64,000 nt of DNA from Anaerosporobacter mobilis DSM 15930 (GCF_900142955.1 NZ_FRCP01000005.1:124001-188000); one strand, 5' to 3'; shown: positions 44,448-54,476, numbered from the stretch's first letter. The notes: a model not told the origin generated them from the sequence alone. Program-made: numbers and translations.

Positions 44448-45677
44448 TTAAATAGAAGTTCCTGCTGCATAAGCAGTTGACCACGCAATCTGTAAGTTAA
44501 ATCCTCCAGTTAATGCATCTAGGTCTAAAACTTCACCTATAAAATACACTCCTGTTGCAAGCTTAGATTCCATCGTTGCCGGATTAATCTCTTTAACAGA
44601 GATTCCTCCTTTGGTAATTACGGCTTCATTATAGCTGCGAAGACTAGCTACAGATAGTTTCATATTCTTAATTGTATGAACAAGTTTCATACGTTCATCT
44701 TTTGTAATAACATTAACTTTTTTATACGGATCAATTCCACTAAGAGAAATTATAATAGGAATTATCTTTCTTGGCAATAGATTATCTAATGCATTTTTAA
44801 ATTGTTTATTAATAAACTCTTCAAAATCACGCGTAATCCTTGCATCTAATTGCTCCTCCGTTAATGCTGGCTTTAGATCTATACTTACAGCAATGTCACC
44901 CTTCTTCATATATGGGATAACATAACTACTCGCACTCAAAATAACAGGTCCACTAATTCCAAAATGCGTGAATAACATTTCACCAAAATCACTATAGATT
45001 TCTTTATTCTTAGCTGTTACTGTAACTTTAATATTCTTTAGAGATAATCCTTGCAACTCTTTTATAAAGGATTCTTTAATATTAAATGGCACCAAAGATG
45101 GATTACATTCGGTAACATTATGTCCCATGCTCTTTGCAAAACGGTATCCATCGCCTGTGGAACCTGTGGTAGTATAGGATAGACCTCCTGTAGCCACAAT
45201 CACCGCATCCGCATGTATCAGCTTCTTGTCATCCTTTAGGCGAATACCTTTACATACTCCATCTATAACAACAACTTCACTAACTTCATTATGAAAAGAG
45301 ATCGTAACATCAAGTCGTTGTAATTCTCTTTGTAGTGCTCCTATTACATCTGATGATTTATCTGATTCCGGAAAAACTCGATTTCCACGTTCGATCTTTG
45401 TCTTCAATCCGATTTCTTCGAAGAAATCAATCAAATCAAAATTGTTGTAGGCATAGAAACTACTATAGAGGAATTTACTATTTGTCATAACATGATCAAA
45501 TAGTGTCTCCATATCACATGCATTCGTTATATTGCAGCGACCCTTACCCGTAATATATAATTTCTTACCTAACTTTTCATTTTTCTCATATATTGTAACT
45601 TGATGACCGTTTCTTGCAGCGTATATGCCTGCAAGCATGCCAGCTGCACCGCCACCAACTATAATCACTTTACTCAT
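44448..45677 (-). CDS. YhiN/HI0933-family FAD flavoprotein
   Basis: 409 residues. The N-terminus KVIIVGGGAAGMLAGIYAAR is an FAD-binding Rossmann motif, GKGRCNITNACD is the family signature, VIVATGGLSYTTTGSTGDGY is mid-domain, and GEVLDLDALTGGFNLQIAWS is near the C-terminus. The reaction is not established. The start at 45677 (MSKVIIVGG) has a poor ribosome site (GGG), and the frame continues upstream; an ATG five codons earlier is possible. Upstream of cmk, as in many clostridia. Confidence 0.92.
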   Translation of the reverse strand: MSKVIIVGGGAAGMLAGIYAARNGHQVTIYEKNEKLGKKLYITGKGRCNITNACDMETLFDHVMTNSKFLYSSFYAYNNFDLIDFFEEIGLKTKIERGNRVFPESDKSSDVIGALQRELQRLDVTISFHNEVSEVVVIDGVCKGIRLKDDKKLIHADAVIVATGGLSYTTTGSTGDGYRFAKSMGHNVTECNPSLVPFNIKESFIKELQGLSLKNIKVTVTAKNKEIYSDFGEMLFTHFGISGPVILSASSYVIPYMKKGDIAVSIDLKPALTEEQLDARITRDFEEFINKQFKNALDNLLPRKIIPIIISLSGIDPYKKVNVITKDERMKLVHTIKNMKLSVASLRSYNEAVITKGGISVKEINPATMESKLATGVYFIGEVLDLDALTGGFNLQIAWSTAYAAGTSI

Positions 45678-45792
45678 TGTATACCCATGCATATCACAAG
45701 TTAACTTGCAATACTGCCCAATTAGTAGATTGAAAGAAGGGCAACACATGACTCCTTCTATAAATTTGATTATTCTTTCAACCTTAACTTAC

Positions 45793-46686
45793 CTAGTCCT
45801 CTGGATTAGTTTGATTGCCTTCTTCATCGTATCGATACACCTGGTATTCATTCCAGATTTCTTCTAATGAAGCAAACGTTGAAACTACCTCTTCTTGTTT
45901 TTGTTGGCATACACCTACTATGATTGCATTGATAATACTCATAGGTGCTACAATAGAATCCGCTATGGAAGCCATATCGCAACGTGCTAAGAGATTGCAA
46001 TCACAATATTTAGTCATTGGCGAGACATAACTATCTGTTATTGATATAAGCTTAGCTTTACGATTACTTGCAAATTCCATCGCTTTCAAAGTACTTCTTG
46101 AATATCTCGGAAAACTTATTCCAACTAAAACATCTTCTTCACCAATTCGATAAAGTTGTTCGAATAACTCACTTGTACTATTTGATTGAATCATTACTAC
46201 ATGATCAAAAATCAATCCAAGATAATAACTCAAGAAACTCGCTAAAGGTGCACTACTTCGAATCCCTATAATATAGATCTTCTTCGCATGCAATAACATC
46301 TCGATCGCATTCTTGAATGCCTCTTCATCAATTTCTTCCGATGTAAGACGAATCTTCTCAGCATCAGAATGTAGAACATATTTTAAGATATTATCCTTAT
46401 TGATACGATCAAAAGTAACTTCCATACGTTGAACAGAATTCAATTTGTTCTTTGCCATCTCTTCTAACGCACGTTGTAATTTAGGATAACCATCGTATCC
46501 AAGTATCGTAGCAAAACGCACTACCGTCGACTCGCTAACGCCAACAATTTTCCCCATCTTAGCTGCAGTAAGATACACCGCTTTATCATAATTGTTTAAA
46601 ATATAGTTAGCAAGGAGCTTTTGCCCCTTGCTAAGTGAGTTATATTTGTTATTAATATTTTTAACCAAATCTGTTTGCGTATTCAT
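45793..46686 (-). CDS. MurR/RpiR-family transcriptional regulator
   Basis: 297 residues. An N-terminal helix-turn-helix domain of the RpiR type (MGKIVGVSESTVVRFATILG, about 43-62) is followed by a SIS phosphosugar-binding domain (IYIIGIRSSAPLASFLSYY; VLVGISFPRYSRSTLKAMEF). Family members sense sugar phosphates such as MurNAc 6-phosphate. No sugar operon is adjacent, so the effector is unknown. GAGGGG precedes the ATG. It lies 30 bases behind the GerMN lipoprotein gene. Confidence 0.9.
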   Translation of the reverse strand: MNTQTDLVKNINNKYNSLSKGQKLLANYILNNYDKAVYLTAAKMGKIVGVSESTVVRFATILGYDGYPKLQRALEEMAKNKLNSVQRMEVTFDRINKDNILKYVLHSDAEKIRLTSEEIDEEAFKNAIEMLLHAKKIYIIGIRSSAPLASFLSYYLGLIFDHVVMIQSNSTSELFEQLYRIGEEDVLVGISFPRYSRSTLKAMEFASNRKAKLISITDSYVSPMTKYCDCNLLARCDMASIADSIVAPMSIINAIIVGVCQQKQEEVVSTFASLEEIWNEYQVYRYDEEGNQTNPED

Positions 46687-46716
46687 ACATACCCCTCTAT
46701 TAGGTCGGTGGTGCCC

Positions 46717-47427
46717 TTAATTTGTATTACCTGTAATGTATGGCTCATTAATTCCATATTCATTATGACCACTTGTATAAGCTTCACCATCTACACGGAA
46801 GATTACTTTCTTACATGTTGATAGATTATCAAGTAGACTATAAGAGATACTATCAAGCGTTGCTATCTCAACCGAAGCTCCTACACCTGATACTGGTGCA
46901 CTATCTTTTTTGAAATTGACAACTACGGTATCTCCTTCTTGTGAAACGCTTTCAATCTTTACTTCATATGAGTTGGCACTAAACGCTTTCACAACTTCAT
47001 CAACAATAACTTCAGCTGTAATTTTAGTATCTGCAGAAACATAAGCAATTACATCTTCAGTCTCTAATGATTCATCATTAATCGTATAGATTGGAAGTTC
47101 AATTTCTGATTTTTCATTATCTTTTGAAGAAGTGTCTTTATCTGTACCATTTGTAGATGAATCTTGATTCGTTGTCGATTCATCCGGTGTAGTTTCTTCG
47201 CCATTAACACCAGCTTGCGTATCCGATGAGTCTGTTTTTCCATCCTCTGTAGCATCTACATTCGTGTCAGCTCCATCTATCTCGTCATCTGTTAATTTAT
47301 TGGTTGTATCAACTGATTCATTTACTTGATTATTATTGATAACATCATCTTTTTTCTTACAGCCAGTTACTGCAAGAACAGAAATTGATGCTATCGTTAC
47401 TAATGTTAAAATTCTTTTCTTTTTCAT
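46717..47427 (-). CDS. GerMN-domain lipoprotein
   Basis: 236 residues. The signal peptide ends in the lipobox LAVTGC (Cys23). A low-complexity Asp/Thr/Ser/Asn linker (about 30-110) follows, then a GerMN domain (VIAYVSADTKITAEVIVDEV to FRVDGEAYTSGHNEYGINEP). GerMN domains occur in spore germination and cell-wall proteins of spore formers. The precise role is unknown; a link to sporulation fits spoIIM in the same window. GGAG precedes the ATG, and a promoter lies about 75 bases upstream. Confidence 0.85.
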   Translation of the reverse strand: MKKKRILTLVTIASISVLAVTGCKKKDDVINNNQVNESVDTTNKLTDDEIDGADTNVDATEDGKTDSSDTQAGVNGEETTPDESTTNQDSSTNGTDKDTSSKDNEKSEIELPIYTINDESLETEDVIAYVSADTKITAEVIVDEVVKAFSANSYEVKIESVSQEGDTVVVNFKKDSAPVSGVGASVEIATLDSISYSLLDNLSTCKKVIFRVDGEAYTSGHNEYGINEPYITGNTN

Positions 47428-47500
47428 GCATGTGCTCCTTTCAAATCACCACCAAATGACCAATTACTAAAATCTGATTAGTTTAGTAATTTCATTAACT

Positions 47501-47529
47501 ATTCTAACAATAAAACAAAACTATGTCAT
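47501..47529 (-). promoter_or_regulatory. Possible promoter of the GerMN lipoprotein gene
   Basis: ATGACA, 17 bases, TAGAAT on the - strand, about 75 bases ahead of the start. A sporulation sigma factor cannot be ruled out. Confidence 0.5.
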
Positions 47530-47606
47530 TTTTATGGTATTTCACTAAAAAATACTTTTATATAGGAGCGCTGGTTGTCTTTTGCTTGGCTCTGAATCGT
47601 TACACA

Positions 47607-48857
47607 TTATTTGTAATTATTAAGTATACAACGGCGAAGTAGGTCCAGTGCATAAATAACAGCACCTTCACGTATCTTTTGACGATTTCCCTTGAAGTTA
47701 AATTCCTTAACTGTTACTTTCTCATTAGCAAAGCAAGCAATATACACTAAACCAACAGGTTTTTCATCTGTTCCACCATCTGGTCCAGCAATACCTGTAA
47801 TTGCTACTGCTACATCAGAACCCGTGTTAATCGCAGCACCTTTCGCCATCTCTTTGGCACATTGCTCACTTACTGCACCGTGCTTTTTAAGTGTATTCTT
47901 ACTAACATCTAGATTCTTCTTCTTCGCTTTATTCGAATACGTAATAAAACCTTCTTTAAGTACATCAGATGCACCTGCTACATTAACAATTCGTCCTGTA
48001 AACAAACCACCGGTACATGATTCTGCCGTTGCAAGTGATAAATCGTATTTCTTTAATAATTTAACAACGGTATCTTCTAATGCTTCTGCTTCATCTGTTG
48101 TGTATACATTTTCTTTGAAACGATCTTTTAATTCTTTTACGATTGGTTTTACTAATTTCTTAGCTTCTTCTACCGTAGGTGCACTTGCCGTAACACGCAG
48201 ATGAACTTCTCCACTTTTTGCATATGGTGCAATTGTAGGATTTGATTGTGCTTCTATCAAATCTGTTATCTCCGTCTCAACCATACTTTCACCAATACCA
48301 CAGATTTTGACCATCTTAGAATATATTACATTGGGATTAATCTGATTTAAGTATTCGTAGATGTCATTTTCAAACATTGGGATCATCTCGTTTGGTGGTC
48401 CAGGAAGTAAAATTACACGCTTTCCTTCTTGTGTTTCAACGATTAATCCTGGTGCTGTACCATTCTGATTATCAACTACTTTACAGCCTTCAATAATTTT
48501 AGCTTGCTTCCAGTTATTCTCTGTTACTACTTTGTAATTACTTCTTTTGAAATGATTCTCAATTCTTTCTCTTGTATGACGATCTTCTACGATAGGGAGA
48601 TTTAGTGCTTTCGCAACGGTTTCTTTCGTTAAATCGTCCTGTGTTGGACCTAACCCTCCTGTAAGAATAATAACATCAGAACGATTAATCGCCGTTGTCA
48701 CTGTATCTAATAATCGCTCTTCATTATCTCCTACGGTTACTTCATAGTATAATGACATACCAAGTTCTGCACATTTCTCAGATAGGTATGCAGCATTTGT
48801 ATTCACGATGTTACCGAGTAAAAGTTCTGTACCTACGCTAATCAATTCAACTACCAT
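47607..48857 (-). CDS. cinA: CinA family competence/damage protein, nicotinamide-nucleotide amidohydrolase
   Basis: 416 residues in two domains. The N-terminal MoCF/COG1058 domain shows ISVGTELLLGNIVNTNAAYL and ILTGGLGPTQDDLTKE; the C-terminal amidase domain shows LATAESCTGGLFTGRI and VAITGIAGPDGGT. It hydrolyses NMN to NaMN and ADP-ribose-type products and is often co-expressed with recA. GGGAG precedes the ATG; pgsA ends two bases upstream, so the two are coupled. Confidence 0.96.
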   Translation of the reverse strand: MVVELISVGTELLLGNIVNTNAAYLSEKCAELGMSLYYEVTVGDNEERLLDTVTTAINRSDVIILTGGLGPTQDDLTKETVAKALNLPIVEDRHTRERIENHFKRSNYKVVTENNWKQAKIIEGCKVVDNQNGTAPGLIVETQEGKRVILLPGPPNEMIPMFENDIYEYLNQINPNVIYSKMVKICGIGESMVETEITDLIEAQSNPTIAPYAKSGEVHLRVTASAPTVEEAKKLVKPIVKELKDRFKENVYTTDEAEALEDTVVKLLKKYDLSLATAESCTGGLFTGRIVNVAGASDVLKEGFITYSNKAKKKNLDVSKNTLKKHGAVSEQCAKEMAKGAAINTGSDVAVAITGIAGPDGGTDEKPVGLVYIACFANEKVTVKEFNFKGNRQKIREGAVIYALDLLRRCILNNYK

Positions 48858-48859
48858 AA

Positions 48860-49402
48860 TTATCTGCTCCCTTCTTTTAGTACATTTTTGTTCTTTAATA
48901 AATAATCAATAAGTGAAATTACCGTTAATACTAAAGCGATATAAATAAATACTTGTTCAAGAGTATTAAAAAATACTCCATCAAAATTTACTATTAACAA
49001 GACTGACATTATCATCTGCGCAGTTGTCTTGAATTTCCCCCACCAACTTGCTGCGATGACAATTCCATTATCGGATGCAATTAAACGGAATCCACTTATT
49101 ATAAATTCTCTACTTATAATAACAATAATAATCCATGCCGGAATTAATTGTAATTGTACGAAACAGATAAGCGCAGAGGATACTAATAATTTATCTGCTA
49201 ATGGATCCATGAATTTTCCAAAATTAGAGATTAGATTGTATTTCCTTGCGATGTGTCCATCTAATGCATCTGTTAAACATGCAATGATGAATATTGCTAC
49301 TGCAATATAATTAGAATTTGGTACCATATCCGTTAATAAAAAGAATACGAATATTGGTATCATACAAATTCTTGCTAGCGTTAATTTATTAGGTAGGTTC
49401 AC
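48860..49402 (-). CDS. pgsA: CDP-diacylglycerol-glycerol-3-phosphate 3-phosphatidyltransferase
   Basis: 180 residues with about five transmembrane segments. It makes phosphatidylglycerol phosphate. The CDP-alcohol phosphotransferase motif DG-x2-AR-x8-G-x3-D-x3-D is seen in DALDGHIARKYNLI followed by GKFMDPLADK. The start is GTG (MNLPNKLTLAR) after AAAGGAG. It lies between rimO and cinA, a classic Firmicute order. Confidence 0.96.
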   Translation of the reverse strand: MNLPNKLTLARICMIPIFVFFLLTDMVPNSNYIAVAIFIIACLTDALDGHIARKYNLISNFGKFMDPLADKLLVSSALICFVQLQLIPAWIIIVIISREFIISGFRLIASDNGIVIAASWWGKFKTTAQMIMSVLLIVNFDGVFFNTLEQVFIYIALVLTVISLIDYLLKNKNVLKEGSR

Positions 49403-49430
49403 AAAACCTCACTCCTTTCAGTTGACTATA

Positions 49431-50756
49431 TTATTCAGCAATCTCAGCTGTCAAATCATAATCCTTTGCGCCAGTAACCTTAACAGTAACAAAGTCGCCT
49501 GACATAAATTCATGCTCAGCATTCACAAAGATATAACCGTCGATATTCGGTGCATCCATATATGTTCTACCAATATATACGTTATCTTCTGGTAATCTAC
49601 CTTCGATCATTACTTTCAGAGTTCTTCCAACCATCTTTTCTGCACGTTCGAAAGCAATTTCTTGCTGCAATGACATTATTTCATCTTTTCTTTCTTCTTT
49701 AACTTCTTCTTCAATCTGTTCTGCCATACTTGCTGCAGGTGTGTCTTCTTCTGGAGAGTATGTGAATACGCCTAAACGATCAAATTCCATCTGATCTACA
49801 AATTCAAGCAATTGTTCGTGATCTTCTTTTGTCTCACCTGGGAAACCTGTAATTAGAGTGGTACGTAGAGAAATGTCTGGAATTTCTCTTCTAAGTTTTG
49901 TTACAATATCAATCAGTTCCTGATGATTTGTACGACGTCCCATTCTTTTTAGGATGTTATCAGAAGCATGTTGAATTGGCATATCAAGATAATTACAGAT
50001 TTTGTCTTCTTCCTTCATAACCTGAATTAAATCATCTGTAATTTCTTCAGGATAGCAATATAGAATACGAATCCATTCGATACCATCAATCTTACATAAT
50101 TCTTTAAGAAGTTTGTGGAGGCTCTTTTCACCATATAAATCGACACCGTATAATGTCGTCTCTTGTGCTACTAACATCAATTCTTTCACGCCTTGTTCTG
50201 CAAGACTTCTAGCTTCTGCTAGTAATCTTTCCATTGGTACACTTCTAAACTTACCACGGATTTTAGGAATGATACAATACGTACAATGTTTGTCACATCC
50301 CTCTGCAATCTTAAGATAAGAATAATATCCACCTGTAGTTAACACACGCTTGCTTTCTACTTCTGGTGAAACGTCGATATCCTCAAAACTTTCGCTAACT
50401 TTACCTTCTAGTGCTTCTTCGATAACCCTAACAATGTTCTCATAACTAGAAGTTCCAACTACTGCGTCCACTTCTTTTATCTCATCTTGAATTTCTTTCT
50501 TGTATCTTTGTGCAAGACATCCCGTTACTATTAATGCTTTCAGATTTGCTGTTTTCTTAAGTTCAGCCATTTCTAAGATAGTATTAATACTTTCTTCCTT
50601 GGCATCATTAATGAAACAACATGTATTTACAACGATAATATCAGCCTCGTTCTCATCGTTTGTTATGATGTATCCTTTTTGGTTAATTAAACCTAACATC
50701 ACTTCGCTATCTACGAGGTTTTTATCGCAACCTAACGATATAAATAAAATATTCAT
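49431..50756 (-). CDS. rimO: Ribosomal protein S12 methylthiotransferase RimO
   Basis: 441 residues. It methylthiolates Asp88 of S12. Domains: N-terminal UPF0004 (FISLGCDKNLVDSEVMLG) with its three cluster cysteines, the radical-SAM core with CDKHCTYCIIP, and a C-terminal TRAM domain. SLGCDKN and the overall length separate RimO from MiaB. AAGGAG sets the start at 50756 (MNILFISLG); the frame runs on to 50828. First gene of rimO-pgsA-cinA. Confidence 0.96.
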   Translation of the reverse strand: MNILFISLGCDKNLVDSEVMLGLINQKGYIITNDENEADIIVVNTCCFINDAKEESINTILEMAELKKTANLKALIVTGCLAQRYKKEIQDEIKEVDAVVGTSSYENIVRVIEEALEGKVSESFEDIDVSPEVESKRVLTTGGYYSYLKIAEGCDKHCTYCIIPKIRGKFRSVPMERLLAEARSLAEQGVKELMLVAQETTLYGVDLYGEKSLHKLLKELCKIDGIEWIRILYCYPEEITDDLIQVMKEEDKICNYLDMPIQHASDNILKRMGRRTNHQELIDIVTKLRREIPDISLRTTLITGFPGETKEDHEQLLEFVDQMEFDRLGVFTYSPEEDTPAASMAEQIEEEVKEERKDEIMSLQQEIAFERAEKMVGRTLKVMIEGRLPEDNVYIGRTYMDAPNIDGYIFVNAEHEFMSGDFVTVKVTGAKDYDLTAEIAE

Positions 50757-50947
50757 TCTAAATCTCCTTCTGTATATATCTAAATGAAACATGTATATTA
50801 CTACTATTTTGTCATAATTCCTGCACAAAACAAGAAAGCCAACCAGTAGTGACTAAATAGTTACTGTATATTTTAACAGTTTTCTTCAAAAAATGAAACA
50901 TTAAATTTATTCTTTATAAAAATAATAGATTTTTCATACCTTTTTAA

Positions 50948-50975
50948 TTGACATTTTTGCTTATCTTGCTACTAT
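50948..50975 (+). promoter_or_regulatory. Promoter of the 549-residue membrane protein gene
   Basis: TTGACA, 16 bases, TACTAT on the + strand, with a leader of about 75 bases. Confidence 0.7.
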
Positions 50976-51056
50976 TAAATATAGTCATGCCTATGAACAA
51001 AATGAATTCATTCATACTCTCACTAATGCTATGACGAAAACTTATTGGAGGACGTT

Positions 51057-52706
51057 ATGAAAAAATCAAAAAACATAGTGCTGGTAGCTTTATTAGTACT
51101 ACTTGTGGGATTCATCTATTATTATATAGCACTCCCACCTATTAACATTCATGCGCAAGGCTTTTGGTATTTTATCATCAGTGTACTTGCAATTGTTACT
51201 GCAATATGCCTTATTACTACGGCAATCAAGAATGTTAAATTACACGGACGTAAACAAAGCTTTAACGACCTAGCTATTAATGCTTCAGATTTCAAGAGCA
51301 GACGAGTATTAATTTCTTTCGGTATTACAATTAGTGCAATAGTAATCTTCATAATTGGAAGTATTCTCTCTTCCCCTATTGTTAATGCATCAAAATACCA
51401 AAAGCTTATTAATATTGAAACTAGAGATTTCTTAACTGATATTGAAGAGATTTCTTACAATGAAATTCCTTTATTAGATAAAGATTCTGCAATGTTACTG
51501 GGATCAAGGAAGATGGGTAGCATGGTAGAATATGTTTCACAATTCGAAGTTAGTAATGCTTATACACAAATCAATTACCAAAACTCACCCGTTCGAGTTA
51601 CTCCATTAGAATATGGTAGCATATTCAAATGGATTAGTAATCACTCGGAAGGTATTCCTGCTTATATCCGTATTGATATGGCTACACAAGATGTAGAATG
51701 TATCAAATTAGAAAAAGGAATCAAATACTCAAAATCGGATCATTTTGGACGCAATTTATATAGATACTTGCGCTTTAGATATCCAACCTATATCTTTGAT
51801 GAACCAAGTTTTGAAATTGACGAATCAGGAGTTCCTTACTGGGTATGCCCTGTCAAAGATTATTCCATTGGACTATTCGGTGGTGAAACAATATCCAATG
51901 TTGTTCTTGTTAATGCTATTACTGGCGATCATACCAATTATACAATTAATGATGTTCCAACTTGGGTAGACCATGTATACTCTGCTGACCTATTAATACG
52001 TTACTACGATTATTACGGAACACTAAAACATGGGTATTGGAACACATTATTTAGTCAAAAAGATTGTCTTAAAACAACAGAAGGATACAACTATATTGCC
52101 CTTGATGATGATGTATGGGTGTATACTGGCGTTACTAGTGTTGGAGGTGATCAATCTAATGTTGGTTTTGTTCTTATGAATCAAAGAACAGCAGAGACAA
52201 GGTACTATACTGTGTCTGGTGCAGAAGAATATTCTGCAATGTCATCCGCTGAAGGACAAGTCCAACACTTAGGGTACAAGGCAACCTTCCCACTACTTCT
52301 TAATATTAATAATGAACCAACGTATTTTATAGCGTTAAAAGATGAAGCTGGTTTAGTTAAAAAGTACGCCATGGTAAATATAGCAAAATATCAAATTGTA
52401 GCCATAGGCGATTCTGCATTAGAATGCGAAAAAACCTATACTACTCTTCTTCGTAGCTCCGGTATCACTAATACACAGGAATCAGAAAGTCAAGCCATTA
52501 CCGGGCAAATAACCAAAATTGCTCAAGCTGTAGTTGAAGGTAATTCTCACTACTATGTAATGCTTAATAACTCAAATGACATATTCGATGTTACAATTGG
52601 CAATGTAATTGATATGATGAAATATGATGTCGGAAGCTTTGTAACATTCACTTATACAAAAGGAATCGATTGTAATACTGTAATAAGTATCGGTAAAACA
52701 CAATAA
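51057..52706 (+). CDS. Conserved-looking membrane protein of unknown function
   Basis: 549 residues, not recognised. Three N-terminal hydrophobic segments (about 5-24, 34-54 and 83-105) are followed by a large extracytoplasmic-looking domain of about 440 residues with many Tyr and Asp residues and a few beta-rich repeats (YGTLKHGYWNTLF, VGFVLMNQRTAETRYYTVSG). The last 90 residues (ITGQITKIAQAVVEGNSHYY to FTYTKGIDCNTVISI) look like an OB-type barrel. GGAGG is followed by ATG at 51057; the TTG at 51045 overlaps the site. Single gene with own promoter and terminator. Confidence 0.75.
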   Translation: MKKSKNIVLVALLVLLVGFIYYYIALPPINIHAQGFWYFIISVLAIVTAICLITTAIKNVKLHGRKQSFNDLAINASDFKSRRVLISFGITISAIVIFIIGSILSSPIVNASKYQKLINIETRDFLTDIEEISYNEIPLLDKDSAMLLGSRKMGSMVEYVSQFEVSNAYTQINYQNSPVRVTPLEYGSIFKWISNHSEGIPAYIRIDMATQDVECIKLEKGIKYSKSDHFGRNLYRYLRFRYPTYIFDEPSFEIDESGVPYWVCPVKDYSIGLFGGETISNVVLVNAITGDHTNYTINDVPTWVDHVYSADLLIRYYDYYGTLKHGYWNTLFSQKDCLKTTEGYNYIALDDDVWVYTGVTSVGGDQSNVGFVLMNQRTAETRYYTVSGAEEYSAMSSAEGQVQHLGYKATFPLLLNINNEPTYFIALKDEAGLVKKYAMVNIAKYQIVAIGDSALECEKTYTTLLRSSGITNTQESESQAITGQITKIAQAVVEGNSHYYVMLNNSNDIFDVTIGNVIDMMKYDVGSFVTFTYTKGIDCNTVISIGKTQ

Positions 52707-52720
52707 GTAAGTACAATAAT

Positions 52721-52772
52721 AAAGAGGTTGTGGCAAAATATGCGATGATAAACATTTTGCTACAACCTCTTT
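52721..52772. terminator. Bidirectional terminator
   Basis: AAAGAGGTTGTGGCAAAAT (52721-52739) and ATTTTGCTACAACCTCTTT (52754-52772), nearly perfect, between two convergent genes. Confidence 0.9.
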
Positions 52773-52783
52773 ACTAATAGTTA

Positions 52784-53347
52784 TTAAACTAATTGTCTTT
52801 TATAGTCTCCAACAAAAGAATCTCGTAAGAATTTTTGAATACAACGAACATCTTTCTTCTTATCTAATGTACGGTAACCACAATCCAAATTCATTCTAAC
52901 ACGTTTCATCGCTCTACTATGATTAATTGTAGTTACTAGAATTCCTTGGCTAAAGATTAGTTCTATCACTTCGTCATAACCATAACACGGATACGCATTA
53001 CCATGTGATAGGTATTCGGCAGATATCAATCCCCTACCAAGCACTATTGAACCAGTATATGTATTAGAAATCATTAACTCTGAGCTATCCTGTAATGTTC
53101 CATCATTTGAATCAATATTTCCTTGACTTGACTCTTGTAACACTACACGGTATCCATGTGCACATATAATCTCACAGGAACGAAGGTATAGACGATACTC
53201 CTTCACCTCAAAACAACAGTGATAATTCAGATTAGTACGCTCCATCCCTAATATATCCTGATTGATCTCTTTCTCCATAATTATGTTTTCACTCTCTATC
53301 ATAATTACTTCATACTCTTGATCATGAAAAATCATCTCCGATTTCAT
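52784..53347 (-). CDS. Hypothetical protein
   Basis: 187 residues, not recognised. The sequence is mixed alpha/beta with several cysteines (YHCCFEVKEYRLYLRSCEIIC) and a basic C-terminus (MKRVRMNLDCGYRTLDKKKD). No signal peptide or membrane helix. The start at 53347 (MKSEMIF) is 12 bases from AAAGGGG, rather far; a TTG at 53371 overlaps that site. It follows folD by 43 bases on the same strand and may be co-transcribed with it, but no folate link is visible. Confidence 0.7.
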   Translation of the reverse strand: MKSEMIFHDQEYEVIMIESENIIMEKEINQDILGMERTNLNYHCCFEVKEYRLYLRSCEIICAHGYRVVLQESSQGNIDSNDGTLQDSSELMISNTYTGSIVLGRGLISAEYLSHGNAYPCYGYDEVIELIFSQGILVTTINHSRAMKRVRMNLDCGYRTLDKKKDVRCIQKFLRDSFVGDYKRQLV

Positions 53348-53390
53348 ATTAATAACCAGCCCCTTTCCCAATCATGTGAAAGATTCATCT

Positions 53391-54230
53391 TCACACGATT
53401 GCCTCCATGCAATTGTTCATTAACATAGCAATTGTCATCGGACCAACGCCACCTGGTACCGGTGTAATTGCCTCAACTTTACCCTCTACGTCAGCAAAAT
53501 CTACATCTCCACATAATTTATTGTTTTCATCTCGGTGAATTCCTACATCAATAACAACTGCACCATCTTTCACATATTCACTAGTTATGAATCTAGGCTT
53601 TCCAAGTGCTACTATTAATATATCTGCACGTTTTGTAACTTCCTTTAAATCTTTAGTTCTTGAATGACAGACGGTTACTGTTGCATTCTCTCGTAACATA
53701 AGTAGTGCCATTGGTTTACCAACAATATTGCTTCTTCCTACAACTACACACTCCTTACCTGCAATTTCAATATTTGAGCGTTTTAATAACTCGATGATTC
53801 CTGCGGGTGTACAAGAAACAAATCCCTTCTGGCCAATTGATAAAGCTCCTACACTCTGTGGGTGGAATCCATCAACATCTTTTTCAGGCGCAATTGTTTT
53901 GATAACGAAATCCTCATTAATATGAGAAGGTAATGGTAGTTGTACCAAAATCCCATTAACATCTGCTCTTTCATTCAATTCCTTAACCAGTGCTATTAAT
54001 TCCTCCTGAGTAGTTTCTTCCGGTAGTTCATATGCTAACGAACGAATTCCAACAAATTCACAGGCTTTCTTCTTGTTGCCTACGTATACACTAGAAGCTG
54101 GATCGTTACCTACTTGAATAACTGCAAGCGTAACTTCGATTCCTCTTTCTTTATATTCTATAGCCTTTTGTTTTAACTCTTCTTTTATCTGTAATGATAT
54201 TTCTTTTCCATCAATTAAATGTGCCATCAT
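53391..54230 (-). CDS. folD: Bifunctional methylenetetrahydrofolate dehydrogenase/cyclohydrolase
   Basis: 279 residues, the usual FolD length. It interconverts methylene-, methenyl- and formyl-tetrahydrofolate with NADP. The catalytic Lys is in SSVYVGNKKKACEFVGI, followed by VQLPLPSHI, the nucleotide-binding VVVGRSNIVGKPMALLML and CHSRT, and the end PVPGGVGPMTIAMLMNN. GGAGGTAATA precedes two adjacent ATG codons. Probably first gene of a transcript with the 187-residue protein. Confidence 0.98.
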   Translation of the reverse strand: MMAHLIDGKEISLQIKEELKQKAIEYKERGIEVTLAVIQVGNDPASSVYVGNKKKACEFVGIRSLAYELPEETTQEELIALVKELNERADVNGILVQLPLPSHINEDFVIKTIAPEKDVDGFHPQSVGALSIGQKGFVSCTPAGIIELLKRSNIEIAGKECVVVGRSNIVGKPMALLMLRENATVTVCHSRTKDLKEVTKRADILIVALGKPRFITSEYVKDGAVVIDVGIHRDENNKLCGDVDFADVEGKVEAITPVPGGVGPMTIAMLMNNCMEAIV

Positions 54231-54470
54231 TATTACCTCCTGTGTTAAACTAATAACTTAATTTATTGTAGATTCTGATTTGGTCTTTTGGAATTTATAT
54301 GTATCAATTGTAGTATTTAAAGGCGTATCTAAATTGTTACAAAAGTTACTTCCTATATTTTATACTATTTTTGTACGAATTCCTAGGGGTATTTTCATAA
54401 ACAAATAGAAAAGCTACTTCAATAACTCATCTAGTAATGCACTAAAAAATATACTGGTATATTTTTCTCA
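54231..54470. other. Divergent intergenic region between folD and the ABC exporter
   Basis: AT-rich. On the - strand, TTGTAA-17-TAAATA is a weak candidate folD promoter. No gene or RNA is recognised here. Confidence 0.4.
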
Positions 54471-54476
54471 ATTCGT

